DNA from: Clostridiales bacterium
Lineage (GTDB): Bacteria > Bacillota > Clostridia > Christensenellales > Aristaeellaceae
Assembly (NCBI GenBank): GCA_015056365.1
Contig: SVGM01000003.1
Span: 148,369 to 212,368, forward strand
Direction of reading: 5' to 3'
Length of the DNA stretch: 64,000 nt
The notes below the pieces were generated by a model that searched no databases, was not told the DNA's origin, and was given only the letters and a program-made list of their open reading frames with translations. Within the stretch, counting starts at the first letter, position 1. The number at the start of each line of letters is the position of its first letter. Below are positions 33,419 to 42,698 of this stretch, piece after piece. The position numbers and the translations under genes were made by a program.

Positions 33419-35289
33419 ACGCTGCACACTCCCTTCAGTCGCTGCAGACCGCATACGCTGCACACTCCCTTCAGTCGCTGCAGACCGCATCCGTTGCAGC
33501 CTTCGCGGCAGTCGCGGGTGGTCTCCTCGCGCATAGCCTTTTCGTATTCACGCCAAAGGAAGCTCTTGTCGATATAGGCGTTGATGTGGTCCCAGGGAAG
33601 CAGCTCGTCCTTGCCTCGGACACGGTGCGCATAAAAATCCACGTCCAGGCCGCAATCTTCAAAGGCCTGCAGCCACAGATCATAGCGGAAGTATTCATTC
33701 CAGCCATCCAGCACACATCCCAGCTCCCATGCACGGTACAGAACATCAGCCATGCGGCGGTCACCTACTGCGAAGCAGGCTTCGATGCGGCTGATGGCGG
33801 AGTCGTGATAGTTGAAGTGCGCAGACTGAAGGGGGCGGAACAATTCCTTTACCATATGCTGCTTACGCTTGACTTCATCCGGGCGATCCTGCGCACACCA
33901 CTGGAAAGGCGTAAAAGGCTTGGGCACAAAGACGCTGGCGCTGCAAGTGATCCTGAGTCCCTTCACCCGCTGACCCTTGGGGATGCTGTAATAAACACCG
34001 GCGGATTTTTTGGCAAGCTCAGCAATACCGGCCAGATCCTCGTCCGTTTCAGTAGGCAGACCGGTCATAAAGTACAGCTTAACCGCGCTCCAGCCATTGG
34101 AAAAAGCATTATGAAGGGTCTCCATCAGGTTTTCTTCCGTTACGCCTTTGTTGATGACGTCGCGAAGACGCTGCGTACCGGCTTCCGGTGCGAAGGTCAG
34201 GCTGCTTTTCTTCACGCGTTGGGTCTGGGTCAGGGTATCCTGAACAAACTTATCCACGCGCAGGCTGGGCAGAGACAAAGAAACACGCTTGTCGCTGAGT
34301 TCATCTGTCAGACGGGTGGCAAGTTCGTTAATGTGGGAATAGTCACTGGAAGAAAGCGAGGAGAGCGAGATCTCTTCATAGCCGGTATTCTCGACACTTT
34401 CTTTGGCGAGCTGGCAGAGTTTGTCCACGCTGCGCTCACGGACAGGGCGATACAGCATACCAGCCTGACAAAAACGACAGCCGCGAGTGCAGCCGCGCAT
34501 GATCTCTAGCATGATGCGATCAAACACAACCTGCATATAGGGAACGGGCGGGCAGGTTGGACAATAGGCGTCGTCCATATTCACATGAATACGCTTGTTG
34601 ATGACTGCTGGCACGGTCTCATCCATTGGCGTCAGGCTCTTGAGGGTGCCGTCAGGGTTATATTCGTCAACATACAAAGACGGTATATACACGCCTTCAA
34701 GCTGGGACAGACGACGCAGGCATTCCTGACGGGAGGCGCCATTTTTGCGGCACTCTCGGACCACATTTGTAAATTCAACGATCAGCTCTTCCCCATCGCC
34801 CACCATGACGGCGTCTACAAAAGCATGCAGAGGCTCAGGATTGAACGCGCAGGGGCCGCCCGCTACTACAATGGGATCGGTTTCGCCACGCTGAGCGGAC
34901 TTGACAGGAATGCCGCCCAGATGAAGCATATCCAGAATATTGGTATAACTCATTTCATACTGCAGCGTAAAACCGACAATATCAAATGCGTTCAGCGGCG
35001 TTTTGCTTTCCAAGGAAAATAAAGGAATCTGATTTTCCATCAGTTCCTTTCGCATATCCACCCAGGGCATGCAGCAACGTTCGCATACTGCGTAGGGCAG
35101 CTCATTGAGCACGCCATACAGGATTTTGATCGCCAGATTGCTCATGGCAACTTCATAGGTATCGGGAAAGCAGAAGGCAAAGCTGACCTCTGCCTCAGAA
35201 AGCGGCTTAACGATTGCGTTCATTTCGCTGCCGGTATAGCGTGAGGGCTTCTCCACACGCTCCAGAAGCTGGTCAATGTTCAAAGGCAT
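33409..35289 (-). CDS. TIGR03960-type B12-binding/radical-SAM protein
   Basis: 626 residues. An N-terminal cobalamin-binding-like region is followed by the radical-SAM motif GCTRGCRFCQAGMLYRPVRERS. It is a B12-dependent type of radical-SAM enzyme by family; substrate unknown. The C-terminus has EGCNGCG and then a 12-residue segment occurring twice (GLQRLKGVCSVC) because of the 36-base tandem duplication. The ATG at 35289 is 6 bases from AGGGAGG. First gene of the long minus-strand unit running through rng, miaB and mutS. Confidence 0.85.
   Translation of the reverse strand: MPLNIDQLLERVEKPSRYTGSEMNAIVKPLSEAEVSFAFCFPDTYEVAMSNLAIKILYGVLNELPYAVCERCCMPWVDMRKELMENQIPLFSLESKTPLNAFDIVGFTLQYEMSYTNILDMLHLGGIPVKSAQRGETDPIVVAGGPCAFNPEPLHAFVDAVMVGDGEELIVEFTNVVRECRKNGASRQECLRRLSQLEGVYIPSLYVDEYNPDGTLKSLTPMDETVPAVINKRIHVNMDDAYCPTCPPVPYMQVVFDRIMLEIMRGCTRGCRFCQAGMLYRPVRERSVDKLCQLAKESVENTGYEEISLSSLSSSDYSHINELATRLTDELSDKRVSLSLPSLRVDKFVQDTLTQTQRVKKSSLTFAPEAGTQRLRDVINKGVTEENLMETLHNAFSNGWSAVKLYFMTGLPTETDEDLAGIAELAKKSAGVYYSIPKGQRVKGLRITCSASVFVPKPFTPFQWCAQDRPDEVKRKQHMVKELFRPLQSAHFNYHDSAISRIEACFAVGDRRMADVLYRAWELGCVLDGWNEYFRYDLWLQAFEDCGLDVDFYAHRVRGKDELLPWDHINAYIDKSFLWREYEKAMREETTRDCREGCNGCGLQRLKGVCSVCGLQRLKGVCSVCG
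33413..33484. repeat. Exact 36-base tandem duplication
   Basis: Two identical 36-base copies (33413-33448 and 33449-33484). They add 12 residues to the upstream protein and duplicate the ribosome binding site and ATG of the downstream gene. The length is divisible by three, so the frame is preserved. Confidence 0.95.
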
Positions 35290-35322
35290 GAGCATCCTCC
35301 CTAAAAACAAACATACTCATTA

Positions 35323-35351
35323 ATGATAGCATGATGAAAGGTGAGATGCAA
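35323..35351 (-). promoter_or_regulatory. Sigma-A-type promoter of the radical-SAM/rng/miaB unit
   Basis: TTGCAT (35346-35351), a 17-base spacer and TATCAT (35323-35328) on the minus strand, with TG before the -10. Confidence 0.65.
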
Positions 35352-35388
35352 ACATTTTTTCAAGTTTCACAGGTACTGCGTACAAAGC

Positions 35389-35425
35389 AAAAAACTGCCT
35401 CCTGTCCGTGCTGAACAGGAGGCAG
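35389..35425 (-). terminator. Terminator of the sugar-use operon
   Basis: An 11-bp perfect stem (35395-35405 with 35415-35425) and a 9-base loop are followed by six T on the minus strand. Confidence 0.9.
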
Positions 35426-35462
35426 CCGTTAAGCGGACTCGCTTACGCGAGTACTTTGTATC

Positions 35463-36941
35463 TTACTTGTTGAAGGGGTTCTCGGTGGGATAGGGCAGGT
35501 TGGCGGGCTGGTTGTAAGCGATGTCTTCCACGCCCAGGTACTTGAATACCTCGAACAGGGCCTTGCCATAGTGGCCGAAGGCAACCGCGCCGTGGTGGGG
35601 GTAGCGCTTCTGCACCAGCACGTGACGGTAGAAGCGAGCCATGTCCTTGATGGCGAACACGCCGATGCCGCCGAAGGAACGGGTAGCGACGTCCAGAACT
35701 TCGCCCTCGGCGATGTAGGAACGAAGCTTGCCTTCGCTGTCGCACTGGAGGCGATAGAAGGTGATGGGGCTGGCGGCGATGTCGCCTTCCAGGGTGCCGC
35801 GGCTGATGTCGGGCTCGCTGCCTTCGGGCTCGAGCACACGGTGCTGGATCAGCTGATACTTCACAGCACGATCAGCGCACATCTTGCAGCTGGGGGTGTT
35901 GCCGCAGTGGAAGCCCATGAAGGTATCGTTGAGAGCGTAGTCGTACTTGCCCTTGATATCCTCATCGTAGATGTACTGAGGCACGGAGTTGTTGATGTCC
36001 AGCAGAGTGACGGCGTCGCCGGAAACGCAAGCACCGATGTACTCGCTCACAGCGCCGTAGATGTCCACTTCGCAGGCAACCGGGATGCCGCGGCTGGCCA
36101 GACGGGAGTTGACGTAGCAGGGCTCAAAGCCGAACTGAGACGGGAAAGCGGGCCAGCACTTGTCGGCGAAAGCGACATACTTGCGGGCGCCCTTGTGGTT
36201 CTCAGCCCAATCCAGCAGGGTCAGCTCGAACTGAGCCATACGGGCGTTCAGGTCGGCATAGTACTTGCCTTCGCCCATTTCCTTGGCCATCTCTTCGCAC
36301 AGAGCGGGGATGCGGGGGTCGTTGGCATGCTCGCGATAGCTGACCAGCAGGTCCAGTTCGGAGTTCTCTTCGATTTCGATGCCCAGCTCGTACAGGCCCT
36401 TGATGGGAGCGTTGCAGGCAAAGAAGTCCTGAGGACGGGGACCGAAGGTGATGATCTTCAGGTTCTTCAGACCGATGATAGCGCGGGCGATCGGCACGAA
36501 TTCCTTCATCATGTCAACGATCTCAGCAGCGGTGCCCACGGGATACTCGGGGATGTAGCCCTTCAGGTGACGCATGCCCAGGTTGTAGGAGCAGTTCAGC
36601 ATGCCGCAGTAAGCGTCGCCGCGGCCGTTGATCATGTCGCCATCGCCTTCAGCGGCAGCCACAAACATGCAGGGGCCGTCGAAGTTCTTGGCAATGAGGG
36701 TTTCGGGGGTTTCGGGGCCGAAGTTGCCCAGGAACACGACCAGAGCGTTGCACTCGGCGGCCTTCACATCTTCAACAGCCTTGAGCATATCCAGCTCGTT
36801 CTCCACGGTGACGGGGCACTCGTAGATGTCCTCGCCGTAAGCCTTAACGATGTTGGCGCGGCGCATTTCGGACAGGGTGATGGGGAAGCAGTCGCGGCTG
36901 ACAGCCACGATACCGAGCTTTACCTGAGGAATGTTGCTCAT
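35463..36941 (-). CDS. L-fucose/L-arabinose isomerase superfamily enzyme
   Basis: 492-residue cytoplasmic sugar isomerase of the FucI/AraA superfamily. Such enzymes interconvert aldoses and ketoses with Mn2+; conserved Glu and Asp residues occur in DIYGAVSEY and in VTLLDINNS, and a His in FMGFHCGNT. The exact sugar (L-fucose, D-arabinose, L-arabinose or another) cannot be decided. The upstream xylulokinase and GH3 glycosidase in the same operon suggest pentose use. AAAAAGGAGAG precedes the ATG at 36941; a longer frame upstream overlaps the previous gene. Confidence 0.82.
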   Translation of the reverse strand: MSNIPQVKLGIVAVSRDCFPITLSEMRRANIVKAYGEDIYECPVTVENELDMLKAVEDVKAAECNALVVFLGNFGPETPETLIAKNFDGPCMFVAAAEGDGDMINGRGDAYCGMLNCSYNLGMRHLKGYIPEYPVGTAAEIVDMMKEFVPIARAIIGLKNLKIITFGPRPQDFFACNAPIKGLYELGIEIEENSELDLLVSYREHANDPRIPALCEEMAKEMGEGKYYADLNARMAQFELTLLDWAENHKGARKYVAFADKCWPAFPSQFGFEPCYVNSRLASRGIPVACEVDIYGAVSEYIGACVSGDAVTLLDINNSVPQYIYDEDIKGKYDYALNDTFMGFHCGNTPSCKMCADRAVKYQLIQHRVLEPEGSEPDISRGTLEGDIAASPITFYRLQCDSEGKLRSYIAEGEVLDVATRSFGGIGVFAIKDMARFYRHVLVQKRYPHHGAVAFGHYGKALFEVFKYLGVEDIAYNQPANLPYPTENPFNK

Positions 36942-36976
36942 TGGAAATCTCTCCTTTTTATGTGATGGGGTTTTCA

Positions 36977-37609
36977 TTACAGGTCGTTCTGGATGTCGAT
37001 ATTTTCGCCCACCAGACCCACATACGCGCCGTCGGCAGCCTCGCTGGCGTCCGCATGGGCAAGCAGCCACTTGTTACGGGCCCAGAGGGTCTTATCCTCG
37101 GCATTGATGGGGTTGGCGAAACGGAAATCAGTGTTGGTCTCTGCGGGCAGGCCGATGAGCACCTGGAAGCCCTTGGAGGCGTCCGCGTGGCAGGGCGCAT
37201 AGTGCAGAGAGGTGGCGTACACTTCCAGCAGCACGCCAGCGGGGCAACGGAAAGCCTTCACCTTGGCGGTGTCCAGCTTGCCATCTACGATATCGTCCTG
37301 CTTGGCCAGCAAGAGGATAAAGTCCTGAGTGCCCAGGTTGAACTCGCTGTCGCGATGATACTCCAGGCAGTTCAGCTTGGTGTTGTGGCCGTTGCAATAG
37401 CCAAACTGGAAGGGCATGCCGCCGAACATGAGCTCGCCCAGATAGTCAGCGTTCTCAACAGCGTGCAGGCTTTCTACGCGGCCGATGTACTCAACGCCAT
37501 CAGTCACAGGAGTAGCAGCCAGTGCCTTGAGCATGGGCTCGACGGGGTAGCCTTCAACGATGCGGCCATAGGGAGCAAAGGAAGCGTCGGTTACGGGTAC
37601 GATTTTCAT
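36977..37609 (-). CDS. DUF4867 family protein
   Basis: 210 residues, soluble, probably a cupin-like fold: the motifs LEYHRDSEFNLG and FRCPAGVLLEVYATSLHYAPC resemble cupin metal-binding strands of ureidoglycolate-hydrolase-like proteins. The family is uncharacterised and often accompanies sugar isomerase and kinase genes. The ATG at 37609 is nine bases from AAAGGA; an ATG nine bases upstream abuts that site. Confidence 0.72.
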   Translation of the reverse strand: MKIVPVTDASFAPYGRIVEGYPVEPMLKALAATPVTDGVEYIGRVESLHAVENADYLGELMFGGMPFQFGYCNGHNTKLNCLEYHRDSEFNLGTQDFILLLAKQDDIVDGKLDTAKVKAFRCPAGVLLEVYATSLHYAPCHADASKGFQVLIGLPAETNTDFRFANPINAEDKTLWARNKWLLAHADASEAADGAYVGLVGENIDIQNDL

Positions 37610-37634
37610 GGCTCTCATTCCTTTCTATGGTGCA

Positions 37635-39158
37635 TTACAGCTGCGCCAGTTCGCCATAGGCGCCCTTCAGCGCCGGATACAGGCTCTCGTACACACTGTA
37701 AACGCGTTCGTAGGCATTATGCTCGGCGGTGCCGGGAGTGAGAGGCTCATTCTCGCGGATCACCTGAGCACAAGCGGTGGGGATGTCCTTGTAGATACCT
37801 GCGGCAACGCCAGCCAGAATGGCAGCGCCCAGCGCGGGACCTTCGGTATTCTTCACGGTCTTGACGGGCATGTTGAACACATCAGCCATCATCTTACGCC
37901 AGAAGGGACTCTTGGCGCCGCCGCCGCAAGCCAGCATGGTTTCGGGGGCAACGTGCATCTGGCGAAGCACGTCCAGATTCTGACGCTGAGAGTAGGTAAC
38001 GCCTTCCATAACGGCACGGAGCAGATCCTTGCGGGTATGGATAGCGGACAAACCAATGAACGCGCCGCGGGCATTGGAGTCCAGCAGGGGGCTGCGCTCA
38101 CCCATCAGGTAGGGCAGGAAGATCAGGCGGTTGGCGCCGATGGGAGACTTCTCAGCCTGCTGATTCATCAGGATATAGGGATCAGTATCCATTTCCTTGG
38201 CAGCGTCGATCTCAGCCTGGCAGAAGGTATCGCGGTACCACTTCAGGGACAGACCAGCAGCCAGGGTGCAACTCATCACGGTGTAAGCACCGGGAACGGC
38301 AGCACAGAAGGTATGCACACGACCCTGAGGATCGATCTGCACCTTATCAGAGTGGGCGAACACAACGCCAGAGGTGCCGATGGTGGTGAAAGCTTTGCCT
38401 TCGACCACAACGCCGGTACCCACAGCAGCGGCAGCATTGTCGCCAGCACCGCCGGCAACGGGCGTGCCGGGGATAAGGCCGGTCACCTGAGCGGCTTCGC
38501 TGGTAATGTAGCCAGCCACGTCAGAGCTCTCGGTCAGGCGGGGCATCAGGTTATCGTCGATGTTCAGCGCATCGAGGATCTCCTTGGACCAGCAGCGATT
38601 GGGCACATCCAGCAGGTTGGTGCCGCTGGCGTCGCTCATTTCGGAAGCGTACTCGCCGGTCAGCTTGAAGCGCACATAGTCCTTGGGCAGCAAAATGTGA
38701 CGAACCTTGGCCCACAGTTCCGGCTCATGCTTACGCACCCACAGAATCTTGCCAGCGGTGAAGCCGGTGAGAGCGGGGTTGGCGGTGATCTGGATCAGAC
38801 GCTCGCGGCCGATGGTATTGGTGATCTCGTCGCATTCCTCCTGGGTACGGCCATCGCACCAGAGAATGGCTTCACGCAGCACGTTGCCGTCCGCATCCAG
38901 CAGTACCAGACCATGCATCTGGCCACTGATGCCCAGACCCTTGATGTCCTGGGCATTCACGCCGCTCTGATCGATGACGGAACGAATGGTGGTGCGGGCA
39001 GCATCCCACCAGTCTTCGGGAGCCTGCTCGGCCCAGCCGTTCTGGGGCTGATGAAGGGGATATTCAACCGTTTCACTGGCAATCGCCTGGCCGTTCACGT
39101 CGAACAGCACAGTTTTGGTACCGGAAGTACCGAGGTCAACACCAAGTAAATACTCCAT
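37635..39158 (-). CDS. xylB: Xylulokinase (FGGY family)
   Basis: 507 residues. It phosphorylates D-xylulose to xylulose 5-phosphate. The N-terminal YLLGVDLGTSGTKTVLFD is the ATPase phosphate-1 motif; GISGQMHGLVLLD and DGRTQEECDEI are typical of XylB and contain the substrate Asp region. ACGGGAKSPFWRKMMADVFN is the FGGY C-terminal signature. The ATG at 39158 is nine bases from AAAGGA. It lies 36 bases after the GH3 gene. Confidence 0.92.
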   Translation of the reverse strand: MEYLLGVDLGTSGTKTVLFDVNGQAIASETVEYPLHQPQNGWAEQAPEDWWDAARTTIRSVIDQSGVNAQDIKGLGISGQMHGLVLLDADGNVLREAILWCDGRTQEECDEITNTIGRERLIQITANPALTGFTAGKILWVRKHEPELWAKVRHILLPKDYVRFKLTGEYASEMSDASGTNLLDVPNRCWSKEILDALNIDDNLMPRLTESSDVAGYITSEAAQVTGLIPGTPVAGGAGDNAAAAVGTGVVVEGKAFTTIGTSGVVFAHSDKVQIDPQGRVHTFCAAVPGAYTVMSCTLAAGLSLKWYRDTFCQAEIDAAKEMDTDPYILMNQQAEKSPIGANRLIFLPYLMGERSPLLDSNARGAFIGLSAIHTRKDLLRAVMEGVTYSQRQNLDVLRQMHVAPETMLACGGGAKSPFWRKMMADVFNMPVKTVKNTEGPALGAAILAGVAAGIYKDIPTACAQVIRENEPLTPGTAEHNAYERVYSVYESLYPALKGAYGELAQL

Positions 39159-39194
39159 AGTGGTCATTCCTTTCAGGTGTGATATATGAGTACA

Positions 39195-41288
39195 TTACAG
39201 CTCGATGGAGAGGGCCTCGTGGCCGGTGAGGGCCAGCGTACGGCTGTCAGGCTGACCGACGCCGACGTACAGCACGGGGGTGCCTTCAACGATGTAGTTG
39301 CCGTCGTTGTCAACAACTTTCAGCGTATCATCGGACACGGTCATGTTGACCTTAATGGTGGCGCCGGCCGGGCAGGTGACGCGCTGGAAGGCGCACAGGC
39401 GGGGATTCTTGGGGGCGTTGGCGCTGCCGTTGTTCTGGCAGTAAACCTGCACAACGTCCTGCGTATCGCAGGAACCGTCGTTGGTAACGGTGGCTTCCAC
39501 CGTGTAGCCGCCTTCTGTCTTGGCAGCAGATACGCCGCTGACGTACACATCGCCGTAGGTCAGACCGTAGCCGAAGGGATAGAGGGGTTCCTCTTCCATG
39601 AAGCGATAGGTGCGGCCTTTCATGGCGTAATCGGTGAAGTCAGGCATGCGATCCAGCTGCTCGTTATGGTAGAAGGTGACAGGCAGCTTACCGGAGGGAG
39701 ACAGCTTGCCAAGCAGGATGTCAGCAATGGTCTTGCCGCCGCGAGCGCCTGGATACCAGCCCAGCAGTACAGCGTTGGCCTTGTCGGCAGCCTCGCCCAA
39801 ATCGATGGAGCTACCAGCCATCAAGCAGATGACGGTGGGCTTACCAACACTCAGCACAGCGTCCATCAGGGTACGCTGGGTTTCAGACAGCAGCAGGCTC
39901 AGCTTGTCGCCGGAAGCATCGGCGTTGCCGGTATCGCCCTGCTCGCCTTCCATGGTCTCGTCCAGACCTACCACCAGCACTACTACGTCGGATTCTTCAG
40001 CCACGGTGAGGGCTTCAGAGATGCGGTCGTTGGCCATGCCCAGGTTTTCCACTCGGTCGCGGAACAGATGGCTGCCTTCAGAATACAGCACGCGGACGTC
40101 GTCGCCCAGCGCATCCTGCAGACCTTCCAGAACCGTTACATAGCGGGAGGAAGTGCCGTGGTAGTTGCCGATGAGGGAAACACGGTTGTTAGCGTTGGGG
40201 CCGATCACGCCGATGGTCTTGAGCTTGGAGGCATCCAGAGGCAGAAGACCGTCGTTCTTGAGCAGAACGCAGCTCTTTTCCGTGGCTTCGCGAGCCTTGG
40301 CGATATGTTCGGGGCATTCAACAACAGAATAGGGAATCTTGTCGAACTCGCTGCCTTCCATGATACCCAGCAGATAACGGGTGGTGAAGAGGCGAACGGC
40401 AGAGCGGCGCAGCTGCTCCTCGGTGACCAGACCCTTTTCATAGGCCTTCATCATATAGAGGTAAGTGTTGCCGCAGTTGACGTCGCAGCCCATTTCCAGA
40501 GCCAGCGCAGCGGATTCTTCGGGGGTATCGGTCACGTGATGGGCTTCGTGGAAGTCACGGATGGCCCAGCAGTCAGAAACATAGTGGCCTTCGAAGCCCC
40601 ACTCGCCGCGGAGCTTATCCACCATCAGGGCCTTGCTGCCGCAGCAGGGCTCGTCATTGGTGCGGTTGTAAGCGCCCATAACGGACTCAACTTTGGCTTC
40701 CTGCACCAACGCCTTGAAGGCAGGCAGGTAGGTCTCAGCCATATCCTTGGCATCAGCCTTGGCGTTGAACTCATGGCGCAGCGCCTCGGGGCCGGAATGA
40801 ACGGCATAGTGCTTGGCGCAGGCGGCAGACTTCATCACATCGCCATCGCCCTGAAGACCATGCACATAGGCAACGCCCAGACGGGAGGTCAGATAGGGAT
40901 CTTCGCCGTAGGTCTCATGGCCGCGGCCCCAGCGGGGATCGCGGAAAATATTGACGTTGGGAGACCAGAAGGTCAGACCCTTATAGATGTCACGGTCGCC
41001 ATGGGCAACAGAAGCATTGTACTTGGCGCGGCCTTCGGTAGCGGCCACATCGCCCAGTTCCTTTACCAGCTGGGGATCAAAAGCAGCAGCGATACCGATT
41101 GCCTGGGGGAAGCTGGTAGCAACGCCGGCACGGGCGACGCCATGAAGCGCCTCATTCCACCAATTATATGCAGGAACACCCAAACGCTCGATAGCGGGCG
41201 CATCGAAACGAAGCTGACTGGCTACCTCTTCCACTGTCATTTGCGCAACAAGCGCTTCCGCCTTTTGCCGAGCCTGATCACGGGTCAT
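39195..41288 (-). CDS. Glycoside hydrolase family 3 (beta-xylosidase/beta-glucosidase type)
   Basis: 697 residues, no signal peptide, so the substrate is probably cleaved in the cytoplasm. The N-terminal barrel has WNEALHGV, FWSPNVNIFRDPRWGRGHETYGEDP and the catalytic nucleophile Asp 239 in HYVSDCWAI. The alpha/beta sandwich and a fibronectin type III-like C-terminal domain (about 600-690) follow. The FWSPNVNI..RGHETYGEDP form is common in xylosidases, and the operon with xylB supports beta-xylosidase. AAAGGAG precedes the ATG. First gene of the operon. Confidence 0.88.
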   Translation of the reverse strand: MTRDQARQKAEALVAQMTVEEVASQLRFDAPAIERLGVPAYNWWNEALHGVARAGVATSFPQAIGIAAAFDPQLVKELGDVAATEGRAKYNASVAHGDRDIYKGLTFWSPNVNIFRDPRWGRGHETYGEDPYLTSRLGVAYVHGLQGDGDVMKSAACAKHYAVHSGPEALRHEFNAKADAKDMAETYLPAFKALVQEAKVESVMGAYNRTNDEPCCGSKALMVDKLRGEWGFEGHYVSDCWAIRDFHEAHHVTDTPEESAALALEMGCDVNCGNTYLYMMKAYEKGLVTEEQLRRSAVRLFTTRYLLGIMEGSEFDKIPYSVVECPEHIAKAREATEKSCVLLKNDGLLPLDASKLKTIGVIGPNANNRVSLIGNYHGTSSRYVTVLEGLQDALGDDVRVLYSEGSHLFRDRVENLGMANDRISEALTVAEESDVVVLVVGLDETMEGEQGDTGNADASGDKLSLLLSETQRTLMDAVLSVGKPTVICLMAGSSIDLGEAADKANAVLLGWYPGARGGKTIADILLGKLSPSGKLPVTFYHNEQLDRMPDFTDYAMKGRTYRFMEEEPLYPFGYGLTYGDVYVSGVSAAKTEGGYTVEATVTNDGSCDTQDVVQVYCQNNGSANAPKNPRLCAFQRVTCPAGATIKVNMTVSDDTLKVVDNDGNYIVEGTPVLYVGVGQPDSRTLALTGHEALSIEL

Positions 41289-41386
41289 AAGCGATAACTC
41301 CTTTCGACTGCGGCTTGTTCACCAGGATGGGAAACCGGATTTGACAAGGCACACAGTTCGGTAATTATATTTCATAACTTTCAAAT

Positions 41387-41415
41387 ATCGTAAGCCAAAA
41401 TGCGCATATTGTCAA
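41387..41415 (-). promoter_or_regulatory. Sigma-A-type promoter of the GH3-xylB operon
   Basis: A perfect TTGACA (41410-41415), a 17-base spacer and TACGAT (41387-41392) on the minus strand. Confidence 0.78.
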
Positions 41416-41447
41416 GTATTTACGCGAAAAATATCTCTTGTTTGATT

Positions 41448-41460
41448 ACGTTGTCAACGT
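41448..41460. promoter_or_regulatory. 13-base palindrome between divergent promoters
   Basis: ACGTTG-T-CAACGT is a perfect inverted repeat between the GH3 and cysteine-desulfurase promoters. Likely an operator; the regulator could be the nearby ROK protein, by position only. Confidence 0.45.
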
Positions 41461-41501
41461 GCGCAAACGGCAATTCAGGCATACCATCTTATGCTTGTTC
41501 G

Positions 41502-41510
41502 TGCTATAAT
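41502..41510 (+). promoter_or_regulatory. Extended -10 promoter of the cysteine desulfurase gene
   Basis: TGCTATAAT is an extended -10 with no good -35, 31 bases before the ATG. Confidence 0.5.
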
Positions 41511-41541
41511 AGTATCATGTCATTTGTAGGGAGTGAGCGGC

Positions 41542-42672
41542 ATGAACGATGCATACCGAAGACCCGTTTATCTGGATCACGCAGCCACAACTGCGCCCGA
41601 GCCTGCCGTAATCAGCACGGTATGCCGCTGTATGGAGCAGATCACTGCCAATCCTTCCGCCGCATACAGCCAAGCCGGCGCCGCCCGAAAAGAAATGCGC
41701 CTTGCGCGCCAGGTTTTGGCCGAAGGCATTGGTGCCGACAGAAACGAAATTTCCTTTACCTCCGGCGGCACGGAGGCAAACAATTGGGTTTTCAGCGGCT
41801 ACGAAGGTAAGCACGTCATTCTTTCCGCCATGGAGCACAGTTCGGTGCTGGAGGCCGCCAAGCGCTTCGGGTGCAGGGTCACGCTGGTTCATCCCACATC
41901 GTCAGGCGTAATCCTTCCCGAATCCGTCGAAAAAGCCCTTACTGCAGACACTGCTTTGATCTCCGTTCAGTATGCCAACAACGAAACCGGCGTTCTCCAG
42001 CCGATTGCCGAGATTGGAGCGATTGCGCGTCGACATCGAATTCACTTCCACTGTGACGCTGTTCAGGCATACGGACATGTTCCTTTGAATGTCAACACGT
42101 GTAAGGTTGATTTTCTAACGGCATCTGCCCACAAATTGTATGGCCCCCGAGGAATCGGGTTTCTTTACATCCGCACAGGCGTACCGCTCCCCTGCCTCAT
42201 TTCCGGCGGCGGCCAGGAGAACGGCAGGCGTTCCGGTACCGAAAACATTCCGGCCATTGCAGGATTTCGAACCGCTGCAGAACTTGCCTTTGCCGATATG
42301 AAGGAACGCGATCTAAGAGAACGTGAGCTTATGCAACAATTTGCAGATACGCTCAGAAGGCAGATTCCTAAGGCAGACATCCTTTGTGAAGGTGTCCCCC
42401 GCCTTCCCAGCGTCATGGCTGTGTATCTGCCCGGTCTTTCATCTGAAGAGGCGATCGCAGCACTGGACCTACAGCAAATCATGGTTTCCGGCGGTGCCGC
42501 CTGTGCATCTGCTCATGGGCAGCCCAGTCACGTATACCGTGCCCTTGGCCTCAGCGATAAAGACGCTGCCAGCGTACTTCGGATTTCCCCCGGCAGGCAC
42601 ACCACTTCCGATGACATAACCGAGGCTGTCAACGCACTGTGCAGCATTTATCAGAAGCACAAAAAGATCTGA
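41542..42672 (+). CDS. Cysteine desulfurase (NifS/IscS family)
   Basis: 376-residue PLP enzyme that removes sulfur from cysteine to give a persulfide for Fe-S or thiolation pathways. YLDHAATTAPEP is the N-terminal hallmark, the PLP Lys lies in SAHKLYGPRGIGFLY, and the active-site Cys lies in SGGAACASAHGQPSHV. The ATG at 41542 is 8 bases from AGGGAG; a GTG nine bases upstream is less likely. No thiI or iscU is beside it, so the acceptor is unknown. It converges on the ROK gene across a bidirectional terminator. Confidence 0.93.
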   Translation: MNDAYRRPVYLDHAATTAPEPAVISTVCRCMEQITANPSAAYSQAGAARKEMRLARQVLAEGIGADRNEISFTSGGTEANNWVFSGYEGKHVILSAMEHSSVLEAAKRFGCRVTLVHPTSSGVILPESVEKALTADTALISVQYANNETGVLQPIAEIGAIARRHRIHFHCDAVQAYGHVPLNVNTCKVDFLTASAHKLYGPRGIGFLYIRTGVPLPCLISGGGQENGRRSGTENIPAIAGFRTAAELAFADMKERDLRERELMQQFADTLRRQIPKADILCEGVPRLPSVMAVYLPGLSSEEAIAALDLQQIMVSGGAACASAHGQPSHVYRALGLSDKDAASVLRISPGRHTTSDDITEAVNALCSIYQKHKKI

Positions 42673-42691
42673 CCAGGAGTCAGATCTTTTT
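42661..42691. terminator. Bidirectional terminator between convergent genes
   Basis: A 13-bp perfect stem (42661-42673 with 42679-42691) with A5 on one side and T5 on the other. It includes the desulfurase stop codon and serves both strands. Confidence 0.9.
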
Positions 42692-42698
42692 GATATCA

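Noticed and set aside
35571..36965. A plus-strand open frame opposite the isomerase gene
   Set aside because: Antisense shadow with no start site; the minus strand encodes an intact isomerase.
39186..41297. A plus-strand open frame of about 700 codons opposite the GH3 gene
   Set aside because: Same antisense artefact. The GH3 gene carries clear catalytic motifs and the antisense product resembles nothing.
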